Shown one piece after another: positions 46,296 to 58,279 of a stretch of DNA of 64,000 nt. This DNA comes from Megaustenia siamemsis. Lineage: Eukaryota; Mollusca; Gastropoda; Stylommatophora; Ariophantidae. Each line of letters opens with the position of its first letter. The stretch's first letter is position 1. The DNA lies in NCBI GenBank assembly GCA_032433765.1, contig JAVIAB010000124.1, positions 79,459,465 to 79,523,464 on the forward strand, written 5' to 3'. The notes under the pieces are model-generated. The model saw only the letters and a program-made list of their open reading frames with translations. It did not search any database and was not told the origin of the DNA. The translations under genes were made by a program, and so were the position numbers.

Positions 46296-47623
46296 AAGTT
46301 ATTCTGCAAAATCATCCTAAATAGAATACAGGATTCAATAGATACAGTAATGCGTGAAGAACAGGCTGGGTTTAGAAAAGGGAGAAGCTGTATTGACCAC
46401 ATTTTCACTCTACGACTTATATTGGAGGAACACATTGAAAAGCAAAAACCGTTTGTACTTAACTTCATCGACTTCAAAAAAGCATTTGATAGTATTCATA
46501 GAGATTCTTTGTGGAAAATTCTGAAGCAATATGGTTTACCATCAAAAATCATAAATATTATCAAAGACATGTATGATGGTTACACATGTGCAGTTCGAAC
46601 AGAGGAAGGACTGAGCGAATGTTTCCCAATAGAAACTGGGGTTAAACAAGGATGTATTTTATCGCCCTTGTTATTTGGAATTGTTATGGACTTCATAATG
46701 AAGAAATGCTGCACTGGTAATAAAGGCATCGAATGGATACAAGGAGACCATTTGGAAGACCTCGACTTTGCTGATGACATAGTTCTCATCAGCAGTCAGA
46801 TAAAAACGATGCAGGAAAACACAAATGAACTATCATCAATAGCCAGCAAAATTGGGCTTGAGATCAATCATGAAAAGACTAAAGTCATGACTAGTTTAAT
46901 TCCAACAGGTGACAAAATATACATGGAAAACAAACCAGTTGAAGAGATCGATCACTTTATCTATCTTGGAAGTCACATTGATCGAGAAGGGGATACGAGC
47001 AAAGAAATTAAAATCAGAATAGCTAAAGCAGCAATGTCTTTCAGAAGCCTTGAAAAGTTGTGGAAATCAAAACTTATCAGCACAAACACAAAACTTAGGC
47101 TATTCAAATCAAATGTACTATCAACCCTTACGTATGCGTGTGAAAGCTGGAAAACAACAAGAGATATAGAAACAAAGTTGAACGCATTCGAAAATAAATG
47201 TCTAAGGAAAATACTTGGTATAGCATGGAACGAATTCAAAACAAATGAGGAAATTAGAGAAATCGCCAATCAACCACTAATATCTTCAGTAATAAAGAAA
47301 AGACGATGGTCATACGTTGGACATGTGATGAGAAGAGATAATAACCGAATAGCAAAGCAAGCCCTCATATGGGAAACAACAGGTAAAAGAAAAAGAGGAA
47401 GACCCAGGGAGACACTGAGAAGAACATTGATGAGAGAGGCAAGAGCAGCAGGAGTCGGCTCCCTCAATGAGATAGAACTGCTTGCACAGAACAGAGACAG
47501 ATGGCGAGATTTGATAAAATATCTTTAAAAGAAAACTGCTAGAACAAAAAATCCATATAGGAGAAGGTGTATCTTGGTCTACGCCCTATGGGCCGGTTAC
47601 GGCTCGAAAGGTCAATAGATAGA
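46288..47623 (+). mobile_element. LINE family A with reverse transcriptase, 5' truncated
   Basis: The best-preserved retrotransposon in the window: one uninterrupted frame of 412 codons (46290-47528). It encodes the reverse transcriptase from the fingers ([20 protein letters not shown]) through [20 protein letters not shown], the GVKQGCILSPLLF box and the LDFADDIVLIS catalytic box, to the C-terminal region with [10 protein letters not shown] and [15 protein letters not shown]. The endonuclease domain that should precede it is missing. The general layout fits RTE-like endonuclease/reverse transcriptase LINEs. The 3' UTR ends in (atag)n. An intact frame suggests recent insertion in CCDC97 intron 2, though without its 5' part it cannot move itself. 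Confidence 0.92.
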
Positions 47624-47653
47624 TAGATATATATATATATGAGATATATATAT

Positions 47654-47713
<60 letters not shown>
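47624..47713. repeat. (TA)n microsatellite
   Basis: ta repeats after the LINE tail, with two gagata units. Confidence 0.95.
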
Positions 47714-47715
<2 letters not shown>

Positions 47716-47784
47716 GGCTAATATAAAAGCACTTATTTGATAATAATGTAAATCAATAGGAAAAACTGAAAATAAAAGCCAAAC

Positions 47785-47931
47785 CTCGTTTTCTTTTTGC
47801 AAATCACAGAACTGTTTGCTTGTCTGCATGTCCATATGTTTGAGAAGTATGGTGGAGAGCCGAAGATCACTTTTATCAATGTCCTGCTCCATTTGATCTG
47901 CCTTCTCTGCATCACTGATGTACTGGCCAAC
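47785..47931 (-). CDS. CCDC97: CCDC97, exon 2
   Basis: 147 bases, 49 whole codons. Acceptor ctgcaataag, donor GTTTGG. Joined to exon 1 it reads LLYEQLVGQYISDAEKADQ, matching the family's LLYEQYIGQYLTxEE. After that comes SDLRLSTILLKHMD and FCDLQKENE, the segment before the acidic linker. Fully in phase with exons 1 and 3. Confidence 0.92.
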
Positions 47932-48169
47932 CTTATTGCAGAAAGATATTCAGAACAGAATAATATATGCAGAAATGATGGCTCTAAAACATCTAGTTTC
48001 ATTTTCATTTTCCTCTCAGGTCAAAGATAACACATAGGACGTAAGTCATAGTTCTCTATGATTGGCAATTTGCTGCTAGTTCTTGCAGTTCTTAGTTATT
48101 ACTTAGTCTGTCCCCAAAAGTTGAGCCTTCCCTAGTAATTGTTCTGTATAGCGTTTCTCTTGGTCTGCC

Positions 48170-48583
48170 TTGGTTATGGTTATTCGAAGGCTCCAGTATC
48201 ACTGCAAACAAATGGAAATCCATAATTGCTCAACCACCCATGTCAGGAATTATCAGAATTAACATCTCATCGAATATCCAAACAAAGAAAGGCAATTGCA
48301 GTCCCCATTGTAGCAAACATAGCATACGTCAAAAGACATAAGGCGTTTTATAGCACCGACAGTGAACACAGCTGAACTGTCCTTCGTCATACAATAACAT
48401 CATTCATCGTAAGCAATCTGAATATAGAAACACCATCCTGATGAAACACACAGCTCACGGTGTGCACAGAGCACTACTCAGTTGCTCTAGCAGCAAGCCG
48501 AACCTGGAATATGAGGAAACTACAACAAGGAACACTTTTCAGACAGTGGTTCAATGGTTCCCTGTCGCCTATCCGTCATATTA
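48170..48583 (+). repeat. Dispersed repeat family D
   Basis: Full-length-like copy with more substitutions (ggttatggttattcgaagg, attgctcaaccacccatgtc, cacagctcacggtgtgcaca, aagccgaacctggaatatga). Confidence 0.75.
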
Positions 48584-48704
48584 ATCAGAAGTCCTGATCT
48601 CTTGATCTGCCTTGTTTTCTTTTACCAGATGGTTTTCACAAAAATGCCTGATGGGGAAGTCTTTCTTTATCCACTCTCAGCACATGATCGATGTATTTCC
48701 AATG

Positions 48705-48998
48705 CTTTCTTGTTATAAAAGTAAAGTAAAAAAAAGTAAAGAGCCCTCATCACGCCAAGTGGCATATAGTAAATATGGTGTTAGTGACCATAAATTTTAC
48801 AGACCTTCAACACATGATTTTTGGGGTAATGTGGTCGGTATTACGCTCATGCCGCTTTACTTTTCCAGAAAAAATCAGGTACCCATTTAAGGCTGGGTGA
48901 ACCCGGAAGCCATCGGTTGGGGTCAAACCCTAACCTCTTGTCCTTTGTAGCCTACTTCACTAACCACTGAGCTATTGTGGCTCCGTTCTTGTTGTAAA
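48705..48998 (-). mobile_element. tRNA-derived SINE, family A
   Basis: SINE about 48720-48983; ttcttgtt(a/g)taaa on both sides is the likely target-site duplication with one change. Confidence 0.88.
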
Positions 48999-49261
48999 GC
49001 TCAACAAGAATACTTGTTTAGACTCATCAGTTCGTTTGAAATGCATTCTTTCCAGCTTATGTTTGAGATCTTATGCAGACATTTGTTTTCAAAGGCATTT
49101 AATTTCCTAACTAAAGTCTAGGTGGATTTCCAGCTTTTTCAACCATATTTTAGTACAAGTATCATTCTGGGGTTGAACAATCTAAGTTTGTTTTGTCTGA
49201 AACATCTATTGAGTGTTCAATTACATGGACTGAAATCAAACAAAAGTGATTAATTAGTTAT
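48999..49261. other. CCDC97 intron 1, unclassified
   Basis: No feature recognised; perhaps an old LINE (- strand) remnant. Confidence 0.3.
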
Positions 49262-50545
49262 TTAATCTATCTATCTATTGACCTTTTGAGCCATAGTTGG
49301 CCCACAGGGCATAGACCCAGATACTCCTTCTCTTACCTAAATTTTTATTCTAGCAGTTTTCAATCCTTGTAAAGATCTTTTATCAAATCTCGCCATTTGT
49401 CTCTGTTCTGTGCAAGCAGCTCTATCTCATTGAGGGAGCCGATTCCTTCTGCTCTTGCCTCTCTCATCAGTGTTCTTCTCAGTGTCTCTCTGGGTCTTCC
49501 TCTTTTCCTCTTACCTGTTGTTTCCCACATGAGGGCTTGCTTTGTTATTCGGCTATTATCTCTTTTCATCATATGTCCAACATATGACCGTTGTCTTTTC
49601 TCGATTACTGAAGATATTAGTGGTTGATTGGCGTTTTCTTTAATTTCCTCGTTTGTTTTGAAATTTTCCTTTATTTTTGACATTTATTTTCAAATGCATT
49701 CAACTTTGTTTCTATGTCTCTTGTTGTTTTCCAGCTTTCCCACGCATACGTAAGGGTTGCTAGTACATTTGATTTGAATAGTTTAAGTTTTGTGTTTGTG
49801 CTGATGAGTTTCGATTTCCACAAGTTTTCAAGTCTTCTGAAAGACATTGCTGCTTTAGCTATTCTGATTCTATTTTCTTTGCTTGTATCCCCTTCTTGAT
49901 CAATGTGACTTCCAAGATAGATAAAGTGATTGATCTCTTCCATTGGTTTTTTCCATGTATATTCTGTCATCTGTTGGAATTAAGCTTTTCATGACTTTAG
50001 TCTTTTCACGATTGATCTCAAGCCCAATTTTGCTGGCTATTGATGATAGTTCATTTGTGTTTTCCTGCATTGTTTTTGTCTGACTGCTGATGAGAACTAA
50101 GTCATCAGCAAAGTCAAGGTCCTCCAAATGGTCTCCTTGTATCCATTCGATGCCTTTATTACCAGTGCAGCATTTCTTCATTATGAAGTCCATAACAACT
50201 CCAAATAACAAGGGCGATAAAATACATCCTTGTTTAACCACAGGTTGTATTGGGAAACATTCACTCAGTCCTTCCTCTGTTCGAACTGCACATGTGTAGT
50301 CATCATACATGTCTTTAATAATATTTATGATTTTTGATGGTAAGCCATATTGCTTCAGAATTTTCCACAAAGAATCTCTATGAATACTGTCAAATGCTTT
50401 TTTGATGTCGATGAAGTTAAGTACAAAAGGTTTTTGCTTTTCAATGTGTTCCTCCAATATATGTCGTAGAGTAAAAATGTGGTCAAGGCGGCTTCTCCCT
50501 TTTCTAAAACCCAGCCTGTTCTTCACGCATTACTGTATCTATTGA
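49262..50545 (-). mobile_element. LINE family A, inverse and degraded copy
   Basis: The - strand encodes the same protein as 46288-47623 in three frame pieces (50526-49900, 49970-49671, 49683-49360): GFRKGRSRLDHIFTLRHILE, VVKQGCILSPLLFGVV, LDFADDLVLISS, and YVGHMMKRDN. The 3' UTR is diverged (ccctgtgggccaactatggc). Two frameshifts; not functional. Confidence 0.9.
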
Positions 50546-51149
50546 ATCCTTTAGTGATTTAATTGGGATTGTTTAAATTGATGTTCTGTATCTTATAGTT
50601 CTACTCTCAGAAACTACCACAAAAACATGGCTAAAGAAAAATGGAAGCAGTCATACCAAATAACTGATCGTAAAGATCTACTCAAGAACAAATCATAGCC
50701 TAAAGACATAACATATGAAATAACTAACGGTTGGTTTAGGGTTGATTTTAGAACAGTATTAATTCTACATGGATTTAGAAAAAAAATATGGTCTAATATT
50801 CTTCTTCTGCTGTGAACACTTTCAGAAGTCAATGAACAGGAGTAACTAGGAATCCTGGCCGATGTTCCATAGTTCATGCTGTGCTCTTTCTTTGCAATCT
50901 GGCAAGAGATCAGAGTGCTAATGGATATTATGTGGGTACAATGAAGATGGTTCTATATACAAGAACAAAAAATCCGTTACTTCAGTTACATGCAATATTT
51001 CATCCACTCTTTGTTTGTCCAATAACTACTACTACACATTGTCCGTCATAACAAGGATATAGGTGAAGTTGCATTGTGTTGTTTGACAGCAAGAAGGGTT
51101 ATCTGCACCTTTCAACCTTGACCAATAAATGCTGGGACATATTATTACA
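50546..51149. other. CCDC97 intron 1, unclassified
   Basis: No recognisable repeat or exon. Confidence 0.4.
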
Positions 51150-51151
51150 CT

Positions 51152-51220
51152 CATCATCATCAAGTGACTTGCCAGCTAACGTCGGTGATCATGTTTCTTT
51201 ACAGCTTTCTATAGCCCATT
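51152..51220 (-). mobile_element. LINE family B-like 3' tail
   Basis: catcatcatcaagtgacttg, then aacgtcggtgatcatg: the tail end only. The following open frame to 51459 has no recognised domain. Confidence 0.55.
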
Positions 51221-52375
51221 CAACTTCAACTGAATACTCTTCAGGTTCAAGTTACTTTTTAATGGAATTTCAGGGTAACAGGTCAAGCCTTAACAAGAGA
51301 CCTCATAATCAATCAGCAGAACTGCATGATGTAGGTCCCAGTTATGTAGATGATAATAATAACGACAACTTGGTGGAAAATATTGCCACCCTATACCATG
51401 AAAAAAAAGCATACACAAATTTTACAAACATGGACAAGTCAAATAAAGATCAAATGTAATTTCGCTACCCAGGTAAAAGTCTTGCCATCTGAGAGAGATA
51501 TTAAATAACCCAGAGAAAGCCGTAAAGACACTTAGTCGCTGTTTACCTTTTTTCTACTAGACAAAACCCCCAGAACTGGGACCAGGAATGCATGTACTCT
51601 GAGCTTGGAAAAGCTGCACAGGCAGACTTGAAGAAGGGAATAAACTAAAACAGTGTAACACTGTGGTAAAGCTTGTAAAGGTTCTCCTATTTGCATTGCT
51701 GAAAATAAACAGCACACGGACAATTAACATATTTGCCAACAACTCATAACTGATGTATCTGTTTTACAGTTTGCCTATAATTTTAAAATCCTTTTTAAGC
51801 CCTTTCAAGTGGATTCCAAAATAACTCTGACGTCATAAATCATTACCAAATATTTGAGCCTGGATTATACTGGTTTGTCTGTTGACATTCAATCACAGCA
51901 AGGTCAAGGATAGACTGGGTTTAACAAATAATTTGTCATCATTCTATAGATTAGTGAAACTAGGTTGCTTATAGATCATAATGAGATGCCTCACAACAAA
52001 GACACGGTTTAGAAATTAACTGGTGGCAATACCCCTCTTTCCCCCATAAGTAAATTGCTAGATCATAGGGGACATGGTTTATTAATTGTGTAAAAATACT
52101 TCATTTATCAGAGCAAGAAAGTGGTAGTTCATCGCTGAACTATCCGAGTGACTGTTCAATAATAGTGATATGGATACAATGATAAATTCTGTTATTGTTC
52201 GGATGTACCATTGTGATAGTTTTATATTCAATTTCTATGTAGACCAAGTGAATAAAAACATATTAGAAAATATTGGTTTTCTGATAAATAAATCTGCAGA
52301 AATAAAAAATGTTTAAAGTCAAGAAAATGTGAAACACATGGCATGATTTGCTTAATTATAGAAACATAAAATAAA
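51221..52375. other. CCDC97 intron 1, unclassified, with one half of a local duplication
   Basis: Apart from the duplicated block at 51613-51768 (next entry) I see nothing here. Confidence 0.4.
51613..51768 (+). repeat. 156-bp duplicated block, copy 1
   Basis: gctgcacaggcagacttgaa to tgatgtatctgttttaca; almost identical (about two differences) to 54346-54501. Confidence 0.9.
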
Positions 52376-52705
52376 GGTAAAGGTAAAGTACGAGACTTGA
52401 ACCGGCATCTTAGCACGAGAGTTTCCACCCATATGTGCTTAGCCGCCTATCCAGAAATGTTCTGAGATTTCTGGATAGTGTCGCTTCAAGCATCGAAACT
52501 CACGATACGAGGCGACATTCCTCACCTTCCCAGGGTAATACCCTGGTACCCATTTCTGCCAATGGCTGGGTCGACTATGGGAGTATTTTTTTTTTTCCAA
52601 CCACGAGTAGAACTCACACTGCTCCCAGCGGGAATCGAACAAGGGTTGTCCGAATGTCGGTAGTCCAGTCGGGTGGTTTTCCCAACTAGGCTAACGAGGC
52701 CCCTA
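52376..52705 (-). mobile_element. tRNA-derived SINE, family B
   Basis: ggtaaagtacgagacttgaa at the left, T-run at 52588-52597, head at the right with cgggaatcgaacaagggttg and ccaactaggctaacgaggcc. Confidence 0.87.
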
Positions 52706-52785
52706 GAAACACAAATTATAAAGTTTAAATGAGTTTTTTTTTATAAAAAATAATTTCCAAAGTTAGGGATAATGTGTCCACTCAC

Positions 52786-53214
52786 CAATTGCTCATAAAG
52801 TAATGGGTCTCGCCATTTCATTTCATTCTCGGAGAAATACTCTCCCTCATCCATAAGTTTCTGCATAGCTTGAAACCTTCTGTTCTTCACAACATTCTGT
52901 CTACCATCAGCAGATCTCTTTGAAATATCCTCAACATAGAAGTCAATGAGATAATCTCCTTTCTGATCTGTGAAATACTCTGTGTCCTCAAAACTGAGGT
53001 ACCTTGAAAAACGTTCCAGAAAGAGCGTTGGACTTTTATTCAAGATGTCAAGAGCAATATCAGACTTCTGTTCTTGAGTTAAGTCTGGCTCCCCACGTTG
53101 TTGATGTTTGAAATGTGCATCAGTTTTGACTAGTCTGCTTATCATTTTATTTTTTAAATTATCCTTGGCTGTAAGCAGCAGATCATTTGGTGATTGTAAA
53201 CTTTCCTCTGTCAT
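52786..53214 (-). CDS. CCDC97: CCDC97, first coding exon
   Basis: Start exon of the CCDC97 orthologue: 143 codons from the ATG at 53214, donor GTGAGT. An in-frame TAA lies 36 bases upstream (about 53250), so this is the first possible start. Encodes HFKHQQRGEPDLTQEQKSDI, ILNKSPTLFLERFSRYL, QKGDYLIDFYVEDI, VVKNRRFQAMQKLMDEGEYF and EMKWRDPLLYEQL. These follow the family order QQxGEPDLT, PLxFLERF, DFYxxE, NRRxxALxxLxxxGEYFSD and RxPLLYEQ. With exons 2-5 the protein has about 327 residues against about 340 in vertebrates. CCDC97 is a nuclear protein that associates with the U2 snRNP SF3B complex and has a conserved C-terminal domain (DUF2052); that role is known for the family, not seen here. All exon phases agree, so the gene looks intact. 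Confidence 0.95.
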
Positions 53215-53737
53215 TTTAAGGCTACATTTGGGTAAATTTAAGAATTAGAGTCCATTTTTAACAATGACACAATACACATGTAGTTGACCAAATGTTACAC
53301 AAAATTAAAAAAATTACTGTAACAAACTTGTATTAACTATGCGTATTTTGTACACAATAAAAAATGTAATGTAAATGATGTATACACCAACATACTAATT
53401 AATGTAATTTTATTAAATGCTGCATATTCTGTCAGTAGAAAAAAATATTCTATTAATAAGTATTTAGTACAAAGGCATTCTGATCCTAACTTTGATAATG
53501 GTCTTGTGTACAAGTAACCATGATAGGTGTCTTGTTTGTTTGTTACTGTTCAGTGCTTTGTTGATTTACTCCAAACAAATTTGTATAAACTTATATTGGA
53601 TTGATGACATCAAAAGATGAACATGTGAACTTATGACAATGGGCACAGTCAAGAAAAGAGACAGTAAAATGGTGCTCCATGATAGCCAGCCAACCTTCAA
53701 TGTGGAGACAGTACTAAATGAATGATTATTGGATTGG
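53215..53737. other. CCDC97 5' UTR and upstream region
   Basis: About the first 40 bases upstream of the ATG carry the in-frame stop; the promoter cannot be located by eye. AT-rich with no CpG cluster. Confidence 0.4.
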
Positions 53738-54333
53738 TACATCAAGCTAAGGATAGCTCAGTGGTTAATGAACTGGGCTACAAAGGATAAGGGGTAGGGT
53801 TCGATCCCAACCGACGGCTTCCGGGTTCATCCAGCCGTAAATGGGTACCGGATTTTTTTCTGGGAAAGTGAAGCGGCACGGGCGTAATACCGACCACATT
53901 ACCCCAAAAATCATGTGCTGAAGGTCTGTAAAATTTATGGTCACTAACACCATATGTGCCACTTTGGCACGCACTGTTTCTGTTTTTGAGATTGTGGTTC
54001 TGCCCTATGTGCCGTCTTCAGCTCGAAAGGACAATAGATAGATAGAACACCATATTCCCTATACGCCACTTGGCGTGACGTAAAGTGAAGCGGCACGGAC
54101 GTAATACTGACCACATTACCCAAAAATCATGTGCCGAAGGTCTGTAAAATTTATGGTCACTAACACCATATGTGCCACTTTGGCATGCACTGTTTCTGTT
54201 TTTGAGATTGTGGTTCTGCCCTATGTGCCGTCTTCGGCTCGAAAGGACAATAGATAGATAGAACACTATATTCCCTATACGCCACTTGGCATGACGGGGG
54301 TGCTTTACTTTTTTTTTTACATCAAGCTAAGCT
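53738..54333 (+). mobile_element. tRNA-derived SINE, family A, enlarged by an insertion and a tandem duplication
   Basis: Target acatcaagctaag lies on both sides (about 53739 and 54320). Within the SINE, after caccatat, about 93 bases (gtgccactttggcacgcact ... caatagatagatagaa) are inserted. Then the segment from aagtgaagcggcacgg through the insert is repeated in tandem (about 212 bases, 53866-54080 and 54080-54290). Confidence 0.88.
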
Positions 54334-54345
54334 AATTGATGAAAT

Positions 54346-54501
54346 GCTGCACAGGCAGACTTGAAGAAGGAAATAAACTAAAACAGTGTAACACTGTGGT
54401 AAAGCTTGTAAAGGTTCTCCTATTTGCATTGCTGAAAATAAACAGCACACTGACAATTAACATATTTGCCAACAACTCATAACTGATGTATCTGTTTTAC
54501 A
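54346..54501 (+). repeat. 156-bp duplicated block, copy 2
   Basis: Matches 51613-51768 with about two substitutions. It lies on the other side of CCDC97 exon 1. Confidence 0.9.
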
Positions 54502-54689
54502 ATTGAAGAAGTAGAGGTGTTATTTGAGTCACACAGTGAAGACTTATCAAATGACTGTCTCATTCAGATGGGACAACAATGAGCAGCTGAACATTAGAAA
54601 AATAAACATATGATACTTTACTTGCTTTATGCATATGGGGCTTCCCGGATAAAATTGTCAATAATGAGACAGCCATTGCTGTGTAAGAC

Positions 54690-55055
54690 GTGAACGACAG
54701 CAGACAGCTTGGTTCACAGTCATAACAGGAGTTAGGCAAGGATGTATTTTGTCACCACTTTTTTTCCTTGTGGTTATGGACTGGACCTTGCAAATGGTTG
54801 TTGGCGACAGACCATGAGGAATTACCTGCGGTCTCACCGGACGCCTTGAAGATATTGAGTTTGTAGATGATATTGGATTGTTTGCCCACTGTCACCAAGA
54901 CATGCAAGAGAAAACAGATAGAGTAGATGAGGTCGCTAACATAGAATGACTGAATATAAATGCAGAGACAACTAAAATTATGAGGAGAAAAGCCAAAAGT
55001 ACAAAGAAATTTACATGCTTAGAAATGGGACTAGAAGAAGTGGATCACCATCCTA
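54690..55055 (+). mobile_element. LINE reverse transcriptase fragment
   Basis: Translates to TVITGVRQGCILSPLFFLVV, IEFVDDIGLFAHCHQDMQEK and LNINAETTKIM with stops between. Catalytic box is FVDD. A different LINE family from A. Confidence 0.75.
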
Positions 55056-55057
55056 TT

Positions 55058-55440
55058 ATCATCATCATCATCAAGTGCCTTCTCCGCAACGAAGGTTGGC
55101 TACCATGGATCGCCATTCTACTCTGTTTCTTGCTTTGATGGTGCAGGCTGTCATAGATTGACTTGTCCATCATTTGATGTTACTCGTCCATGTTAGTCTT
55201 GGTCTGCCTCTTTTACCTTGTATTTTTCCTTCCAATATTACTTTTAGTAGGCTGTTGTGTCTTTTAACATGCCCCAAAAATTTCATTTGTATGTCTTAAT
55301 TGTATTTAGTAGTTATCTTTTTATTTTCAGTTGTTTTAAAACTTCATCGTTTGTTATCTTTTGTTTCCATCCAATTCTACCTATTCTTCTATAAATCCAC
55401 ATTTCAAAGGCTTCAATTTTCTGTTCTGTTTATGCTAGTT
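55058..55440 (-). mobile_element. LINE 3' fragment with (ATC)n tail (- strand)
   Basis: tcatcatcatcaagtgcctt at the tail end, followed by a region whose - strand carries K-R-rich and GHVK-like codons in broken frames. Related to family B at low similarity. Confidence 0.55.
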
Positions 55441-55659
55441 TATCCTATTATGCTGTGTTAAAACAACAAATAACAAATGCATCACTAAATCATTTAAATG
55501 TGCATAACTTTTGAAATAATTGACATAGACACATTATCATTGAATTGATTATTTCAATAGCTCTTATTTAGCTATATTCAAATATACAAAAAAACTATTT
55601 TGAAAATTTTACTTTAATTTAAATGACCAAAAGCACCACTAATTTAGTATATTTGACAA

Positions 55660-56070
55660 CTCTTTTACAACCTCCGTCACATATATTTCTTACTTTCTTT
55701 TATCCTGTTCTGCTTTCTGCCAGTAGGCGCAGCAGACTTAAGTCTATGATATGCTTTCCATCAAGGGTACTTTCCATCGCTTGGTACATAATGATATTGT
55801 ATTGTTTTATTATGTCGTAAATCCCCTCGTTCTTCTTCTTGGTCTACTTCTATATTTTCGTTGTTCCATTTTATTGTTATAAGCTCTTGACGCTGGTGCT
55901 GAGGGGTTCATGTGTATTAAATGTTCAAACCACTTTATATTTTGGTCTCTCTATGTATTCAATTACTGCAAGAATTCCAATGGTGTTTCTGATTTCATCA
56001 TTTGCTACATGACCTCTTCGTGTTTTGTTCACAGCTTTTCTGAGGCATCTCATCTCATATGTTGATCACA
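55660..56070 (-). mobile_element. LINE family E-like fragment (- strand)
   Basis: - strand reads MRCLRKAVNKTRRGHVANDE then IRNTIGILAVIEYIE, clearly the family E C-terminal segment (MRCLRKVTNKTRRDRIPNE...). Frames then break up. Confidence 0.65.
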
Positions 56071-56229
56071 TTTACTATACTAAGAGCACTGGGTATAAAT
56101 TTTGAAACTGATGCATTTATTTACTATAGTAAAATTGTAGTGTTTTTTCTAGAGCTAAAACTGACTTGACCCAATGAAACAAAACTACATTAAATTAAAT
56201 GTTATATTTATATAGAGAGATTTGCTGCT

Positions 56230-56590
56230 TGCTTGTGTTCACCTGATGACTTCATCATCCGCCTTAAAGGAATGTTAAGTGGCGTGTACACATTGTGTTG
56301 AGGTCTGCAGGAGAACTGTGATATTTGCAGATTTCGGCCCAACACATCTAGCTTCAGCAGCGGAGCATTTTTATTTCAGTATCAATTTGGCTTCTCTCTC
56401 CATCGATACTCGATTATTAGCCAAACTAGACTTAGATTAGTCAGTCTACTTCTAGGTGAACTGCGAAGAGGTGGGCCAGGGATGGATAGTTTTGACTCAT
56501 CAATCCTATCGCCAAGCCATCAACTGAGTGGGTACTGAGTTGCTGACAACTTTCAGATCTGTCACTAACGGCAACGGGCGTTCCTCACAG
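56230..56590. repeat. Dispersed repeat family E-rep
   Basis: tcatcatccgccttaaagg, ggcccaacacatctagcttc, gaagaggtgggccaggg; same order as 26295-26880. Confidence 0.65.
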
Positions 56591-57340
56591 AGTCGAGTCA
56601 CTCTGTCCCCAACATCTAACTGAGATTAGACACTTCACTTATTTATTACAGTTACTGTTACAGTGTTGTATGGTATGATGTGTATGTAGTGTATTGTGTT
56701 GAGTGTACATGATACTACATTAACATACCATACTATACTAATGATACTTCCACTAAACAAACTACTTTTACTACGTAAAAAAAGTGTTACTGACTTACAC
56801 TAACTACAGTCACAGTGACTTAAGCTTTACTTAACTTGACTTTTAAGCAGGAGACCAGACAATAGGTATTGCATTGATTTGAATGAATGAATGAATCAAT
56901 CATCTATTCATTTGTGATTTTTTTTTAATTAAATGATTTTTTATTTCCACATTTGAATTTCGATACATAAAAAAATTGATTCTATTCTCATTCTGAGTAT
57001 TCTCTCAATTCAATTAAAAACTCAATCAATGAGGTCAATGTTTGATTATAATATGCTATCTTATATCTTAATAATAATATCTAATGATTTAGACCTATAA
57101 TATTTCCTGCACACGCCATAACAAAAGTAGCAAATAATTTATGAAAGTCTTAGTCAATAGAGAACCATATGACTTAAAAATAACAAAAGACGTGATGTTG
57201 TCGATTGTTTATATCCGCCATTTTGAATAGACTTCCAGATTTATTAGCATTGTAAAGCCATAAATATAAAAATATTGGTTCACAATTTGATAGTTAATAT
57301 ATTTAGCTACTAATATAAATAACAAAACCATTCGACATAG
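56591..57340. other. Unclassified AT-rich sequence
   Basis: Contains short low-complexity runs (gaatgaatgaatgaatcaat near 56882). No gene seen. Confidence 0.4.
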
Positions 57341-57344
57341 CAAT

Positions 57345-58070
57345 AGTGCAGACATACGCATCTACTCGAGACTACACAGATGAACAAATCGAGGCATACT
57401 ATGAAGATCTAAAAAAAAGTTATGAAGCAAGTGAAACCTTCTGACATCTTAATTGTTATGGGTGATATGAATGCGAAAGTAGGAAAAGGTAGATATAAGA
57501 CCGTTATAGAAAATCATGGTTTAGGAAAAATAAATGACAGAGGAGAAAGATTAATACAATTCTGTGATGAAAACAGACTGATAATATGTAACACCTACTT
57601 TGAGCAAGAGTAAAAGAAACTATGTACATGGACAAGCCCTGGAGATAAGAAGAGGAATCAGATAGATTACATAATGACAAAAGATAGGATATGATATGTA
57701 ACAGCGTCAAGAAAGACAAAACCTATCCAGGAGCAGATATTAATTCAGATCACAATCATGTAATGATTAAAATGAAAATAAAACTAAAGAGAAACAAGCA
57801 AAAGTCTAATTCATCAATAATACTACTAGATATAGCAGCTTTAAATCAAAAAGATGTTAAAGATACTTATACAATACAAGTAAAGAACACATTTTGGGAA
57901 CGTTGTTAACTTCAAACGGTAGATGTACAACAGAGGTGAGATGCAGAATGGCTCAGACAAAAGCAGCTTTCAAAACAAAAAAATGAGGAAAATACTGTGC
58001 AATCCATTTTTGACAATAGAAACAAGAAACATAGTTCAACATGTTATGTAGACCTAGTCTTAACATATGG
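57345..58070 (+). mobile_element. LINE family B, 5' part with endonuclease remnant
   Basis: Encodes LIVMGDMNAKVGKGRYK, an apurinic-type endonuclease motif, and after a frame change INSDHNHVMIKMKIKL, the SDHxxV motif. Most of the reverse transcriptase is deleted: at about 57905 it jumps to the post-catalytic LLTSNGRCTTEVRCRMAQ. Interrupted at 58070 by the Penelope-like element and resumed at 60600. Confidence 0.8.
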
Positions 58071-58279
58071 CGATTCTAAAAAAAAAAAAAAAAAGGAGAA
58101 GAAAAGTGGTATGGTGACAGCTTTACGTGGTAATGGACGAAACAAAAGTCGACGTTTCGGCCAAGTAGGCCTTCATCTGGACGAACAACAAACACAAAAA
58201 TTATATAGGCCTATAACGATATATAAACAAATCTAACTACATGGCGATAATATGCTAGATACTAAAGAGAGGAAAAATA
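58066..58279 (+). repeat. Left inverted terminal repeat of the Penelope-like element
   Basis: Starts atggcgattctaaaa with a run of A; ends ctaaagagaggaaaaata. Confidence 0.9.

Noticed and set aside
51076..51459. 127-residue + strand frame as a host exon
   Set aside because: Begins inside a LINE tail, has no recognisable domain, and no convincing acceptor was seen.
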